Origin: Rhodoferax koreense
GTDB lineage: Bacteria > Pseudomonadota > Gammaproteobacteria > Burkholderiales > Burkholderiaceae_C
Assembly (NCBI RefSeq): GCF_001955695.1
Contig: NZ_CP019236.1
Span: 372,001-436,000, forward strand
DNA length: 64,000 nt
Direction: 5' to 3'
The position numbers and the translations under genes are program-made. The notes under the pieces were generated by a model, which made no database searches, was not told the origin of the DNA, and saw only the letters and a program-made list of their open reading frames with translations. Below, piece by piece: positions 25,241 to 34,225 of the stretch (position 1 is its first letter; each line of letters starts with the position of its first letter).

Positions 25241-26173
25241 ATGAAGACCACCCCCATCAGCGTTGCCGAATTCGCGGGTTCCGTGCTGGCCGTACCGCCT
25301 TTGGCGCGCCGTGCCGACCTCTCCCTGGACGCCGCGCAGAACCACAGGCTGATGCGCCACATCGAGGCCGGCGGCCTGCGCACGCTGCTGTACGGCGGCA
25401 ACGCCAACCTGTACCACACCTCGGTGCATGAATATGGCGAACTGCTGGCCTTGCTGGCCGACGGGGCGGCCGAGACGACCCGTGTGATTCCGGCCATCGG
25501 CCCCGACTTCGGCAAGATGATGGACCAGGCGCGGCTGCTGCGCGGCAGCGGTTACCGCACGGCCATGGTGCTGCCGATGCAGGGTTTCACCACGCCCGAA
25601 GGTGTGGCCGAGGGCATCGCGCGGGTGGTCGATTTCATGGGCATGCCGGTCACGCTGTACATCAAGAGCGAACAGACCATCGGCATCGAGGCGCTGGGTC
25701 GGCTGGTGGACGAAGGCCGGGTGCTGGTGGTGAAGTACGCCATCGTGCGCGAGGACCCGGCCGTCGATCCCTTCCTGCAGCAGCTCATCGCCCGCATCGG
25801 CACCGAGCGCATCGTCAGCGGCATGGGCGAGCGGCCGACGCTGGTGCATCTGGCGCGCTTCGGCCTGGCTTCGTTCACCACCGGCTCGGGCTGCATCGCG
25901 CCCGTGGCCTGCAATGCGCTCTTCAGCGCGCTGAAGGCGCGCGACCTGGCCGCCGCGCAGCCGATCTACGACCGCTTCCTGCCGCTGGAAACATTGCGCG
26001 ATTCGATCTCTTTGATCCGTGTGCTGCACGACGCGGTGAGCCTGTCCGGCCTGGCTGACATGGGGCCGCATCTGCCGCTTCTGAGCGCCTCGCCGCCCGG
26101 GCGGCACGCCGAGATCCAGGCCGCCGCGGCGCAACTGCTGGCCTACAATCGAAGCTTCCCGAGCACTCTTTGA
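25241..26173 (+). CDS. dihydrodipicolinate synthase family protein (probable 2-keto-3-deoxy sugar acid aldolase/dehydratase)
   Basis: A 310-residue TIM-barrel protein starting MKTTPISVAEF (a GTG 18 nt upstream is possible). The Schiff-base Lys is Lys165 in VLVVKYAIV and the partner Tyr is Tyr140 in VTLYIKS. The canonical DapA GTTGE loop is replaced by YGGNANLYH, so it is not the lysine-pathway enzyme. With the enolase-superfamily dehydratase encoded opposite, it should cleave or dehydrate a 2-keto-3-deoxy sugar acid. It is followed 7 nt later by the regulator gene. Confidence 0.85.
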   Translation: MKTTPISVAEFAGSVLAVPPLARRADLSLDAAQNHRLMRHIEAGGLRTLLYGGNANLYHTSVHEYGELLALLADGAAETTRVIPAIGPDFGKMMDQARLLRGSGYRTAMVLPMQGFTTPEGVAEGIARVVDFMGMPVTLYIKSEQTIGIEALGRLVDEGRVLVVKYAIVREDPAVDPFLQQLIARIGTERIVSGMGERPTLVHLARFGLASFTTGSGCIAPVACNALFSALKARDLAAAQPIYDRFLPLETLRDSISLIRVLHDAVSLSGLADMGPHLPLLSASPPGRHAEIQAAAAQLLAYNRSFPSTL

Positions 26174-26180
26174 GCCCCCC

Positions 26181-26870
26181 ATGAACAGCCGCCAGGCGGT
26201 CGGCCTTGTCGATCGCGTCTACAGCGAAATCCTCGGCCTGGTGGTGGATGGCGAATTCACCGAAGGCCAGAAGCTGCCGACCGAACAGGCCCTGACCGCG
26301 CGGTTCGAGGCCTCCCGGCCGACCATCCGCGAAGCCCTGTCGCGCCTGCGCGCCGACGGCATCATCGCCACGCGCCAGGGCTCGGGCACGGTGGTGGTCA
26401 AGCGGCCCGATCCGGACCTGCCGCGCTTCACGCCGCTGGAGACCATCTCCGACATCCAGCGCTGCTACGAATTCCGCATCGTCACCGAATCCGGTGCGGC
26501 GGCACTCGCCGCGCGCATGGCCGACGAGGCCGACCTGGCCGACCTCGATCGGCGTTTCCGCCGGCTCGACGCCGTGCTCAGCGAAGACAGCCTCGGCGTG
26601 CAGGAAGACTACGACTTCCACGTGGCCATCGCCCGCGCCTCGAAGAACCAGTTCTTCGTCTCGGTGATTGTGTCGATGCAGACGCAGGTCCTGTTCAGCA
26701 TGAACCTCATGCGCAACCTCTCGCTGGTGAAGACCGCCGAGCGCCGCCGGCTCGTGCAGGACGAGCACGAGGCCGTGCTGCAGGCGCTGCGGGCGCGGGA
26801 CCCGGACGCCGCCTCCGCGGCGATGCGGACGCACCTGGAGCGCGCACGCGACCGCATGTTCGGCACCTGA
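26181..26870 (+). CDS. FadR-subfamily GntR transcriptional regulator
   Basis: A 229-residue regulator. The N-terminal winged helix-turn-helix has the GntR signature (LVVDGEFTEGQKLPTEQALT, ASRPTIREALSRL, RQGSGTVV, about residues 15-70). The FCD effector domain (about 85-220) keeps its metal-binding pattern: Asp and His in DYDFHVAIARAS, then HEAVLQALRARD and MRTHLERA. It is cotranscribed with the DHDPS-family gene. The FCD subgroup binds TNGTNNNACNA-type sites, and two perfect ones lie in the divergent promoter, so it is very likely the local repressor responding to a sugar acid. Confidence 0.92.
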   Translation: MNSRQAVGLVDRVYSEILGLVVDGEFTEGQKLPTEQALTARFEASRPTIREALSRLRADGIIATRQGSGTVVVKRPDPDLPRFTPLETISDIQRCYEFRIVTESGAAALAARMADEADLADLDRRFRRLDAVLSEDSLGVQEDYDFHVAIARASKNQFFVSVIVSMQTQVLFSMNLMRNLSLVKTAERRRLVQDEHEAVLQALRARDPDAASAAMRTHLERARDRMFGT

Positions 26871-26892
26871 AGCGCCGGCCCCGCTGCGGGCG

Positions 26893-27987
26893 CTACCGCG
26901 TCTTGGCCAGGTACTGCTTGCGCCAGAACAGCAGGCCGAGCGCGAGCGCGATCAGCACCATCGCGCCCATCGCCCACCAGAAGCCGGCCTGCCGGTGCAA
27001 CAGCGGGATGAATTCGAAGTTCATGCCGAAGATGCCGGCGATCAGGTTCAAGGGCAGGAAGATGGCCGTGAGCGCGGTGAGGGTGCGCATGATGTCGTTG
27101 GTGCGGTTGCCCTGCGCGCTGAAGTGCATCTGCACCGCCGTCTCCGCGCTCTGTTCGAGCCGGCGCACGTGGTGCACCACGCGCTCGATGTGCTCCAGCA
27201 CGTCGCGGCTGCGCACGGCCAGCAGGTCGCGGTCGCGTTGCGCCGCGGGGGAGACGGCGGGGGGCCAGCTCTCGATCGCATCGGTCCAGTCCTGCAGGGC
27301 GGCGCGCTGGTCCTCGCAGATCTCGTCGAGACGGTGCAGCCCGAGGCGCACGTCGAGCAGCGTCGACCAGTTGTGGAAACGCGTGCGCGGGTTCAGCAGC
27401 TCGGCCTGCCAGTGGTCGATCTGGCGCGTGAGCTCGCGGCGCAGGTCCAGGTAGCCGTCCACCATCTGGTTGACGATGCGCAGCATCAGGTCGGCCGGGC
27501 TGACCGGCAGGCGCAGCGCCACGCCGTTGCGCATCTCGGTGGCGCCGGTCTGCAGCAGCTTCGCCGCAAACGCGTCGCGCACGGCGCAGTCGTCGGGATG
27601 CACCGTCAGCAGCACCTGGTCGAACACCGCGAAGCCCACCGGGTTGGTGTTGATGCGGCGCAGCACCGGCGGGCCGCTTTGTTTGGTGCCGGGCGGCTGG
27701 ACCGGGTCGGCATCCGCGCTGCCGGTGGCCAGGCGCCGGAACACCAGCACGTCGTATTGCGAGGTGTAGTCGTAATGGGAGGGCAGTTGCGGATTCAGCA
27801 GGTCGGAGATGTGCAGGTCGACGAGTTGCATGCCGCACAGGGCCTGCAGCGTGGCCTGGATCTGCGCCTGTTGAGCTTCGAACTCGCGGCGCGCGCAGGC
27901 GATCCACAGGAAGCCCGAGCGCGGCGGCGTGTTGGGCAGGAGGTCGGTCTCGGCCACCTGCGGGCCGTCGATGGTGAAGATGCGCAT
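26893..27987 (-). CDS. CorA/ZntB family divalent cation transporter
   Basis: A 364-residue protein with a long cytosolic N-terminal domain and two C-terminal membrane helices. The first helix ends in the signature GMN in LNLIAGIFGMNFEF, which forms the pore entrance of CorA channels. The tail is basic (FWRKQYLAKTR). It mediates Mg2+ (or Zn2+, Co2+, Ni2+) movement across the inner membrane as a homopentamer. The N-terminal segment (FDVLVFRRL region) is closer to the CorA-like/ZntB branch than to E. coli CorA, so the metal is uncertain. Confidence 0.9.
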   Translation of the reverse strand: MRIFTIDGPQVAETDLLPNTPPRSGFLWIACARREFEAQQAQIQATLQALCGMQLVDLHISDLLNPQLPSHYDYTSQYDVLVFRRLATGSADADPVQPPGTKQSGPPVLRRINTNPVGFAVFDQVLLTVHPDDCAVRDAFAAKLLQTGATEMRNGVALRLPVSPADLMLRIVNQMVDGYLDLRRELTRQIDHWQAELLNPRTRFHNWSTLLDVRLGLHRLDEICEDQRAALQDWTDAIESWPPAVSPAAQRDRDLLAVRSRDVLEHIERVVHHVRRLEQSAETAVQMHFSAQGNRTNDIMRTLTALTAIFLPLNLIAGIFGMNFEFIPLLHRQAGFWWAMGAMVLIALALGLLFWRKQYLAKTR

Positions 27988-27994
27988 CGCTTAT

Positions 27995-28031
27995 AAAAAA
28001 AGTGGCTCTGACGCAGATGTTTCCTGCGGAG
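27995..28031 (-). terminator. possible terminator of hemB, overlapping its 3' end
   Basis: On the minus strand GCTGAC-tcc-GCAG pairs with CTGC-GTCAG-a-GC (an imperfect 10-bp stem), followed after CAC by a run of seven T. The stem begins just after the hemB stop codon. The last codons of hemB together with this hairpin resemble a repeated Comamonadaceae motif (GCTATCGATTnTGTAG). Confidence 0.5.
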
Positions 28032-28035
28032 TCAG

Positions 28036-29157
<1,122 letters not shown>

Positions 29158-29199
29158 AAGGGGCACCATCACGAGTATTCAATGCCGTTTGGGTTGGAC

Positions 29200-29397
29200 T
29201 TGCCGAAGAGCTTCTGGCTTTGGCAGCATTGCACCACCCTGGGGAATGTCCCATTGAATCCGCTTGACCGCGGCGTTAGATTGCGCCTGGGGCGGCTTGC
29301 CGCTCCCCCGCTTTACCTCCCTGAGCGGGCGCCTCGCGGTGTAACAACTTACAGGCTTGGCTGCCCCGGACGTGCTCGCATGGCCGGGGCATTTTTT
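29200..29397 (+). ncRNA. candidate structured small RNA (possibly 6S-like), 5' end uncertain
   Basis: A plus-strand Rho-independent terminator (29362-29397) closes a gap with no credible protein gene, so a short non-coding transcript is likely. Internal structure can be seen: GGGGCGGC-tt-GCCGCTCCCC (about 29291-29312), CCCGCT...AGCGGG (about 29310-29335), and GGCAGC near 29222 that can pair with GCTGCC at the terminator foot. The 3' part (TTACAGGCTTGGCTGCC) vaguely recalls the 3' arm of 6S RNA, but I cannot confirm identity. The start is a guess from length and pairing. It is bounded by inverted copies of repeat family 1. Confidence 0.45.
29362..29397 (+). terminator. strong Rho-independent terminator
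   Basis: Perfect 8-bp stem TGCCCCGG/CCGGGGCA (29362-29369 and 29384-29391), 14-nt loop, then TTTTTT at 29392-29397. It points along the plus strand, although no protein gene lies upstream on that strand within the gap. Confidence 0.85.
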
Positions 29398-29444
29398 CGC
29401 GTTCGTCGAAGCCGTACGAATCAGAACATCAAGGTCTGAACCTT

Positions 29445-29545
29445 CCAGAAACACCGCGGAACCGGCTTTGCCGGGCCGCTGGTGTTGCCCCCTGCAAGGG
29501 GGTGGGCGCCGCGACACGCAGTGCGCGGCAACCTGGGGGTGAGCC
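29445..29545 (+). repeat. dispersed repeat family 1, copy B
   Basis: It begins CCAGAAACACCGCGGAACCG, has core GTTGCCCCCTGCAAGGGGG and ends CCTGGGGGTGAGCC, 11 bp before the hemJ start codon. It therefore forms the hemJ leader and possibly supplies its ribosome-binding site (GGGGGTGAG). Confidence 0.85.
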
Positions 29546-29556
29546 TAAACTATGTC

Positions 29557-29985
29557 ATGCTCTGGATCAAAGCCTTTCACATCGTCTTCATCGCCAGCTG
29601 GTTCGCCGGCCTGTTCTACCTGCCGCGCCTCTTCGTGAACCTGGCGATGGTGCCCGCCGGCTCCACGGCCGAGCGCGAACGGCTGCTGCTGATGGCGGGC
29701 AAGCTGCTGCGCTTCACCACCATGCTGGCCGTGCCGGCGGTGCTGCTCGGTGCCTGGCTGTGGCTCGGCTACGGCATCGGGCGGGGCCCGGGCAATGGCT
29801 GGATGCATGCCAAGCTCGGCGTGGTGCTGCTGGTGATCGGCTACCACCATGGCTGCGCCGTGATGCTGCGCAAGATGCGCGCGGGCGCACCGATGCGCAG
29901 CCACACCTGGTACCGCTGGTTCAACGAGGTGCCGGTGCTGTTGCTGCTGGCGGCGGTGGTGCTGGTGGTCGTCAAACCGTTCTGA
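29557..29985 (+). CDS. hemJ: HemJ-type protoporphyrinogen IX oxidase (CopD-family membrane protein)
   Basis: A 142-residue inner-membrane protein with four predicted helices, starting MLWIKAFHIVFIASWFAGLF. The first-helix His, the following YLPRLFV with its Arg, and the Lys in WMHAKLGVVL match HemJ, which oxidises protoporphyrinogen IX to protoporphyrin IX, the penultimate haem-synthesis step, in bacteria without HemG or HemY. The neighbouring hemB agrees with a haem role. The longer upstream frame runs through a repeat element and is not used. Confidence 0.88.
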   Translation: MLWIKAFHIVFIASWFAGLFYLPRLFVNLAMVPAGSTAERERLLLMAGKLLRFTTMLAVPAVLLGAWLWLGYGIGRGPGNGWMHAKLGVVLLVIGYHHGCAVMLRKMRAGAPMRSHTWYRWFNEVPVLLLLAAVVLVVVKPF

Positions 29986-30001
29986 GGCCGAGGCGGCGGC
30001 C

Positions 30002-31096
30002 ATGCACAAGACTTCCGCCTGGCCCCTGGCGCTGATGTATGTTGGTCTCATCATCTACGCCAGCCTGTACCCGTTCGCCGATTGGCGCGACCAGGGCATC
30101 GAACCCTGGGCTTTCCTGTTCGCGGCGCTGCCCAAGTACTGGACCGGCTTCGACGTGGCGATCAACGTCGCCGGTTATGCGCCACTGGGTTTTCTCCTGG
30201 CCCTGAGCGCGCTGCGTTCGGGTCTGACCGACCGGCCGGTCATCGTGGCCGTGGTGGCCGGCGCGGGGCTGTCGCTGGTGATGGAAACGCTGCAGTCCTA
30301 CCTGCCGATGCGGGTGCCGTCGAATGTCGATTTCGCATTGAACACCGTGGGCGCCTGCCTCGGTGCCATCGTCGCCTGGCTGCTCGAGATTGCCGGCGTG
30401 GTCGCGCACTGGAGCCGGTTCCGTGCGCGCTGGTTCGTGGAAGACGCGCGTGGCGCGCTGGTGATGCTGGCGCTGTGGCCGATGGCGCTTCTGTTTCCCG
30501 CGGCCGTGCCGTTGGGGCTTGGCCAGGTGCTCGAACGCGTGGAGGCGGCGCTGGCCGATGCGCTGGAAGACACCCCCTTCCTCGACTGGCTGCCGGTGCG
30601 CGACGTGGAACTGCAGCCGCTGGTGCCCAGCGCCGAGCTGGTGTGCGTGATGCTCGGCGCACTCGTGCCCTGCCTGATCGGCTACAGCGTGATCCGCAGC
30701 CGGCGCCAGCGTGCGGTGTTCGCGGTGGTGATGCTCGGCCTGGGGCTTGGCGCATCGGCGCTGTCGGCCGCGCTGAGCTACGGTCCGGCGCATGCGTTCG
30801 AATGGCTGAGCCTGCCGGTGCGGGTGGGGCTGTGGGCGGGCGCGGCGCTGGCCGTGCTGTTGCTGGCCGTGCCGCGGCGCGGTTGTGCGGCCCTGGCGCT
30901 GATGGCGCTGGTGCTGCACCTGAGCGTGCTGAACCAGGCGCCGGCCAGCGCCTATTTCTGGCAGACCCTGCAGACCTGGGAGCAGGGCCGCTTCATCCGC
31001 TTCAACGGCCTGGCGCAGTGGCTGGGCTGGCTCTGGCCTTATGCCGCGCTGGTCTATGTGATCGGCCGCGTGTCGCAGCGGGAGCTGGAAAACTAG
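30002..31096 (+). CDS. VanZ family membrane protein
   Basis: A 364-residue polytopic protein. The N-terminal 120 residues match the VanZ domain: LIIYASLYPFADWR, DVAINVAGYAPLGFLLAL and METLQSYLPMRVPSNVDFAL, followed by N-x-x-G-A. The C-terminal two thirds add about six more hydrophobic segments, which is longer than VanZ itself. VanZ gives low-level teicoplanin resistance in enterococci, but Gram-negative members have no known role. It starts 16 nt after hemJ and is probably cotranscribed with it and with the ferredoxin gene. Confidence 0.85.
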   Translation: MHKTSAWPLALMYVGLIIYASLYPFADWRDQGIEPWAFLFAALPKYWTGFDVAINVAGYAPLGFLLALSALRSGLTDRPVIVAVVAGAGLSLVMETLQSYLPMRVPSNVDFALNTVGACLGAIVAWLLEIAGVVAHWSRFRARWFVEDARGALVMLALWPMALLFPAAVPLGLGQVLERVEAALADALEDTPFLDWLPVRDVELQPLVPSAELVCVMLGALVPCLIGYSVIRSRRQRAVFAVVMLGLGLGASALSAALSYGPAHAFEWLSLPVRVGLWAGAALAVLLLAVPRRGCAALALMALVLHLSVLNQAPASAYFWQTLQTWEQGRFIRFNGLAQWLGWLWPYAALVYVIGRVSQRELEN

Positions 31097-31105
31097 AATG
31101 GCCCC

Positions 31106-31465
31106 ATGAGCGAAAAACCTATGGATTTGCAGCCGTCGGCGTCATATTACGAGCGGCACATCTTCTTCTGCCTCAACGAACGCAAGAACGGGGAGGACTC
31201 CTGTTCCATGCACGGCGCGCAGGCGGGTTTCGACCGCTGCAAGTCGCAGGTCAAGGCCGCGGGCCTGGCCGGGCCGGGCAAGGTGCGGGTCAACAAGGCC
31301 GGCTGCCTGGACCGCTGCGCCGCCGGCCCGGTGGCCGTGGTCTACCCGGAAGCCGTGTGGTACAGCTTCGTGGACGAGAGCGACATCGACGAGATCGTCG
31401 AGTCGCACCTCAAGAACGGCCAGGTGGTCGAACGGCTGCTCGTGCCGCCGCATCTCGGCCGTTGA
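31106..31465 (+). CDS. thioredoxin-like [2Fe-2S] ferredoxin
   Basis: A 119-residue protein. Cluster ligands are Cys22 and Cys33 (C-x10-C) and Cys67 and Cys71 (C-x3-C in GCLDRC), the pattern of thioredoxin-fold [2Fe-2S] ferredoxins (NuoE C-terminus, Shethna-type protein). An additional Cys45 is not a usual ligand. The N-terminus YYERHIFFCLNERKNG is typical of the proteobacterial group. Electron partner unknown; it follows the VanZ gene by 9 nt. Confidence 0.9.
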   Translation: MSEKPMDLQPSASYYERHIFFCLNERKNGEDSCSMHGAQAGFDRCKSQVKAAGLAGPGKVRVNKAGCLDRCAAGPVAVVYPEAVWYSFVDESDIDEIVESHLKNGQVVERLLVPPHLGR

Positions 31466-31537
31466 AGCATTTGAAGAAATTTGGGCGATAACGCAGGTCC
31501 GTCCTGCGTAGTTTGCTCTTGATTTGGTAGCAACACC
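31466..31537. other. short intergenic hairpin with Comamonadaceae-type repeat tail
   Basis: ACGCAGG-tccgt-CCTGCGT (about 31491-31509) is followed by TTGATTTGGTAGCAACACC. The hairpin-plus-GATTTnGTAGC layout resembles the 3' end of hemB. It could act as a weak terminator between the ferredoxin and hydrolase genes. Confidence 0.4.
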
Positions 31538-32173
31538 GTGAACGCATCCACGCAGAAAATGAGCCTGACCGGCGCCGCTGGCCGCATCGAAGCCGTGATC
31601 GACGCGCCCTCGCTCGCCGACGGCCAGTCGCCGCGCGGCGTGGCCGTGCTGGCGCATCCGCACCCGCTGTTCGCCGGCACCATGGACAACAAGGTGGTGC
31701 AGACCCTGGCCCGCGCCTTCGTGGCCTGCGGCTGGCAGGCCGTGCGCTTCAACTTCCGCGGCGTCGGGGCCACCGAAGGGGTGTACGACGAAGGCCGCGG
31801 CGAGATGGAAGATCTGCTGGCCGTGGTGGCGCAGACCGCTGGCGACGGGCCCCTGGCGCTGGCCGGTTTCTCGTTTGGCGCCTTCGTCACCAGTCATGCG
31901 GTGGCGGCGCTGTGGCCCACGCGGCCTCTGGAAAAGCTGGTGCTGGTCGGCACGGCGGCGTCGCGTTTCACGGTGGCGAGCCTGCCGCCCGAGGCGCATG
32001 AGCGTGCACTGGTGGTGCATGGCGAAGCCGACGACACCGTTCCACTCGCTTCGGTGATGGATTGGGCGCGGCCGCAGACACTTCCGGTTACGGTCATCCC
32101 AGGAGGCGGTCATTTCTTTCACGGACAATTGCCGCTTCTGAAAAATCTGGTGGTGCGCCACCTGCGATCCTGA
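31538..32173 (+). CDS. alpha/beta hydrolase (short, YfhR/CocE-like)
   Basis: A 211-residue alpha/beta hydrolase. The N-terminal HPHPLFAGTMDNKV supplies the oxyanion-hole strand, the nucleophile elbow is GFSFGAF with its Ser, the acid is likely Asp in VHGEADDTVP and the His is in IPGGGHFFHG. This compact form (PF12146/DUF-type, lidless) is common in proteobacteria with unknown substrate. It lies between the ferredoxin and carboxypeptidase genes on the same strand. Confidence 0.88.
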   Translation: MNASTQKMSLTGAAGRIEAVIDAPSLADGQSPRGVAVLAHPHPLFAGTMDNKVVQTLARAFVACGWQAVRFNFRGVGATEGVYDEGRGEMEDLLAVVAQTAGDGPLALAGFSFGAFVTSHAVAALWPTRPLEKLVLVGTAASRFTVASLPPEAHERALVVHGEADDTVPLASVMDWARPQTLPVTVIPGGGHFFHGQLPLLKNLVVRHLRS

Positions 32174-32288
32174 ACCTTCGCCGCCGTCGCGGGGTCGTAT
32201 GGCGGCCTGCGCGCCGCTCGAGGGTCTGGAGGGGCCGCGCTGGCGGCGCGGTTTCCTTTCCATCCGGCCAGCCGTCACCCCATTGCCA

Positions 32289-33470
32289 ATGAACCGAATC
32301 CTGAAGGCGCTGCGCGCGCCACTGCTTGCCTTGTCCGTCGTCGTGTCGGCCGTCGCCCAACCCATCCAGGGTCCCGAAGTCGCGGCCAGGTCGTATCTGG
32401 TGCTCGACGTCACCGCCAACCAGATGCTGCTGGAGAAGGATGTGGACACGCCGGTCGAGCCGGGCTCGCTCACCAAGCTGATGACGCAGTACCTGGTGTT
32501 CGACGCGCTCAAGTCCGGGAAGCTGACCCTGACGCAGGCGTTGCCGGTCAGCGAACGCGCCTCGAAGATGCCCGGCTCGCGCATGTTCGTCGATCCGAAG
32601 ATGCAGGTGCCGGTGGACGATCTGATAAAGGGCATGATCGTGCAGTCGGGCAACGACGCAACCATGGCGCTGGCCGAGGCTGTGGGCGGCACGGCCGAGC
32701 GTTTCGTGCAGATGATGAACGAGCAGGCCAAGGCGCTCGGTCTGAAGAACACCATCTACAAAAATCCTGAAGGCCTGACCGTGCCCGGCCACACCACCAC
32801 GGCGCGCGACCTGAGCATCCTGGCCGCACGGCTGATGCGCGACTTCCCGGAATACATGTCGTATTACGCGATCAAGAAGTACCGCTACCAGGGCACGCCC
32901 ACCACGAACGACACCAACAGCAACGCCTTGCTGTTCCGCGACCCCACGGTGAACGGCCTGCAGACCAGCCGTACCGACGCCGCCGGGTATTGCCTGATTG
33001 CGACCGCCAGGCGCGAATTCCCCAACCTGGCATCGGCCGGCACCGCCACCGGCAGCCGCCGCATCCTGACGATCGTGCTGGGCACCTCGAGTGAAAGCGC
33101 GCGCGCCAACGAAGCGCAGAAGCTGCTGAACTGGGGCTATACCGCTTTCGAGGCCGTGAAGCTCTTCGACGCCAACCAGTCGGTGGCCACGCCCGAGGTG
33201 TGGAAGGGCTCGGCCAAGCTGCTCCAGCTCGGCCGCCCGGAGCCGATCATCGTTTCCGTGCCCGCCGGCAACGCGGCCAAGGTCAAGACCCAGATCGCAC
33301 GGCCGGATCCGCTGGTGGCGCCCTTCACCAAGGGGCAGGCGGTCGGGTCGCTGAGGGTTTCCGTGGCCGAGCAGCCGTTGATGGAAGTGCCGCTGGTGGC
33401 GCTCGAAGGCGTCGAGCAGGCCGGCATCTTCGGGCGCGCCTGGGATGCGATCCGACTCTGGATCAAGTAG
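32289..33470 (+). CDS. dacC: D-alanyl-D-alanine carboxypeptidase (PBP5/6 family) with altered KTG motif
   Basis: A 393-residue secreted low-molecular-mass penicillin-binding protein. The start MNRILKALRA begins a signal peptide; the longer frame lacks one. The catalytic SxxK is Ser60-Leu-Thr-Lys63 in PGSLTKLMT, and the second motif SGN is at 120-122. The third motif, normally KTG, reads Gln225-Thr-Ser227 in VNGLQTSRTDAAGYC (codons CAG ACC AGC at 32961-32969). The C-terminal PBP5 beta-domain and amphipathic anchor helix (AWDAIRLWI) are present. The enzyme trims the terminal D-Ala of peptidoglycan. Whether it is active with QTS is open. Confidence 0.9.
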   Translation: MNRILKALRAPLLALSVVVSAVAQPIQGPEVAARSYLVLDVTANQMLLEKDVDTPVEPGSLTKLMTQYLVFDALKSGKLTLTQALPVSERASKMPGSRMFVDPKMQVPVDDLIKGMIVQSGNDATMALAEAVGGTAERFVQMMNEQAKALGLKNTIYKNPEGLTVPGHTTTARDLSILAARLMRDFPEYMSYYAIKKYRYQGTPTTNDTNSNALLFRDPTVNGLQTSRTDAAGYCLIATARREFPNLASAGTATGSRRILTIVLGTSSESARANEAQKLLNWGYTAFEAVKLFDANQSVATPEVWKGSAKLLQLGRPEPIIVSVPAGNAAKVKTQIARPDPLVAPFTKGQAVGSLRVSVAEQPLMEVPLVALEGVEQAGIFGRAWDAIRLWIK

Positions 33471-33558
33471 GGCTTGGCTTTTTTGAAAAGTAAGCGCCCG
33501 CCAACTTGAGATGCGGACAGCGGTGACATGGGCAACGTCACGTGTCCATGCAGCTGCC

Positions 33559-33587
33559 TTGCGGGCGTGGCGCCAAAAAGCTATACT
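33559..33587 (+). promoter_or_regulatory. sigma-70 promoter of the str operon
   Basis: -35 box TTGCGG (33559-33564), 17-bp spacer, -10 box TATACT (33582-33587). It lies 112 bp upstream of the rpsL start, in an AT-rich leader with no other gene. It is the only clear promoter in the 229-bp gap. Confidence 0.7.
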
Positions 33588-33699
33588 TGAAGGCTTTTCG
33601 GAATCTTCCGAAGGGATTCACGTTTTTGCGCCTTTTTCAAAAGTCGCGTTTTTCAAGTTATCGAACGTTTAGGGACGTTTCACGTTTAAGGAGGCTTAA

Positions 33700-34077
33700 G
33701 TGCCAACCATCAATCAATTAGTTCGTCAGGGCCGCGAGGTCGAGACGATCAAGTCGAAAAGCCCGGCGATGCAGAATTCGCCGCAGCGCCGCGGTGTCTG
33801 CACCCGCGTGTACACCACGACGCCCAAGAAGCCGAACTCGGCTCTGCGTAAGGTGGCCAAGGTGCGTCTGACCAACGGTTTCGAGGTCATCTCGTACATC
33901 GGCGGTGAAGGCCACAACTTGCAGGAGCACAGCGTTGTGCTAGTGCGCGGCGGCCGTGTCAAGGATTTGCCGGGTGTGCGTTACCACATCGTGCGCGGTT
34001 CGCTCGATTTGCAAGGCGTGAAAGACCGCAAGCAAGCGCGTTCCAAGTACGGCGCGAAGAAGCCAAAGGCTAAGTAA
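33700..34077 (+). CDS. rpsL: 30S ribosomal protein S12
   Basis: A 125-residue protein of the 30S decoding centre, starting with GTG after a strong AAGGAGG site. The conserved [19 protein letters not shown] and the [10 protein letters not shown] loop are present. The streptomycin positions are both wild-type lysines: K in TPKKPNS (Lys43 equivalent) and RVKDLPG (Lys88 equivalent). First gene of the str operon. Confidence 0.99.
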   Translation: MPTINQLVRQGREVETIKSKSPAMQNSPQRRGVCTRVYTTTPKKPNSALRKVAKVRLTNGFEVISYIGGEGHNLQEHSVVLVRGGRVKDLPGVRYHIVRGSLDLQGVKDRKQARSKYGAKKPKAK

Positions 34078-34137
34078 GCACTCGGTTTTCGAATTATTCG
34101 GTGTTGTTTCCCGCGTGGCGCGGAGATTCAACGTAGT

Positions 34138-34179
34138 GACCCGCTGTGGGTCGAGTAAGTAAAGACCATGATGGTCTTT
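34138..34179 (+). promoter_or_regulatory. hairpins in the rpsL-rpsG spacer, candidate S7 autoregulatory site
   Basis: Two stem-loops occur in tandem: GACCC-gctgt-GGGTC (34138-34152) and AAAGACCAT-g-ATGGTCTTT (34161-34179). In E. coli, S7 binds the mRNA between rpsL and rpsG to repress its own operon, so structured RNA at this place may have the same role. The primary sequence is not shown to match the E. coli site. Confidence 0.45.
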
Positions 34180-34225
34180 GCGGTGCCTGACAAGGTGCCA
34201 ACTGAAGCAATCAAGAGGTGAAAAA

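Noticed and set aside
29200..29397. Firm 6S RNA (ssrS) assignment
   Set aside because: Only the 3' segment vaguely resembles 6S; the central bubble and closing stem could not be matched, so it is listed as a candidate structured RNA.
29182..29439. 85-codon protein frame in the hemB-hemJ gap
   Set aside because: It runs straight through the Rho-independent terminator at 29362-29397, has no ribosome-binding site and no recognisable domain.
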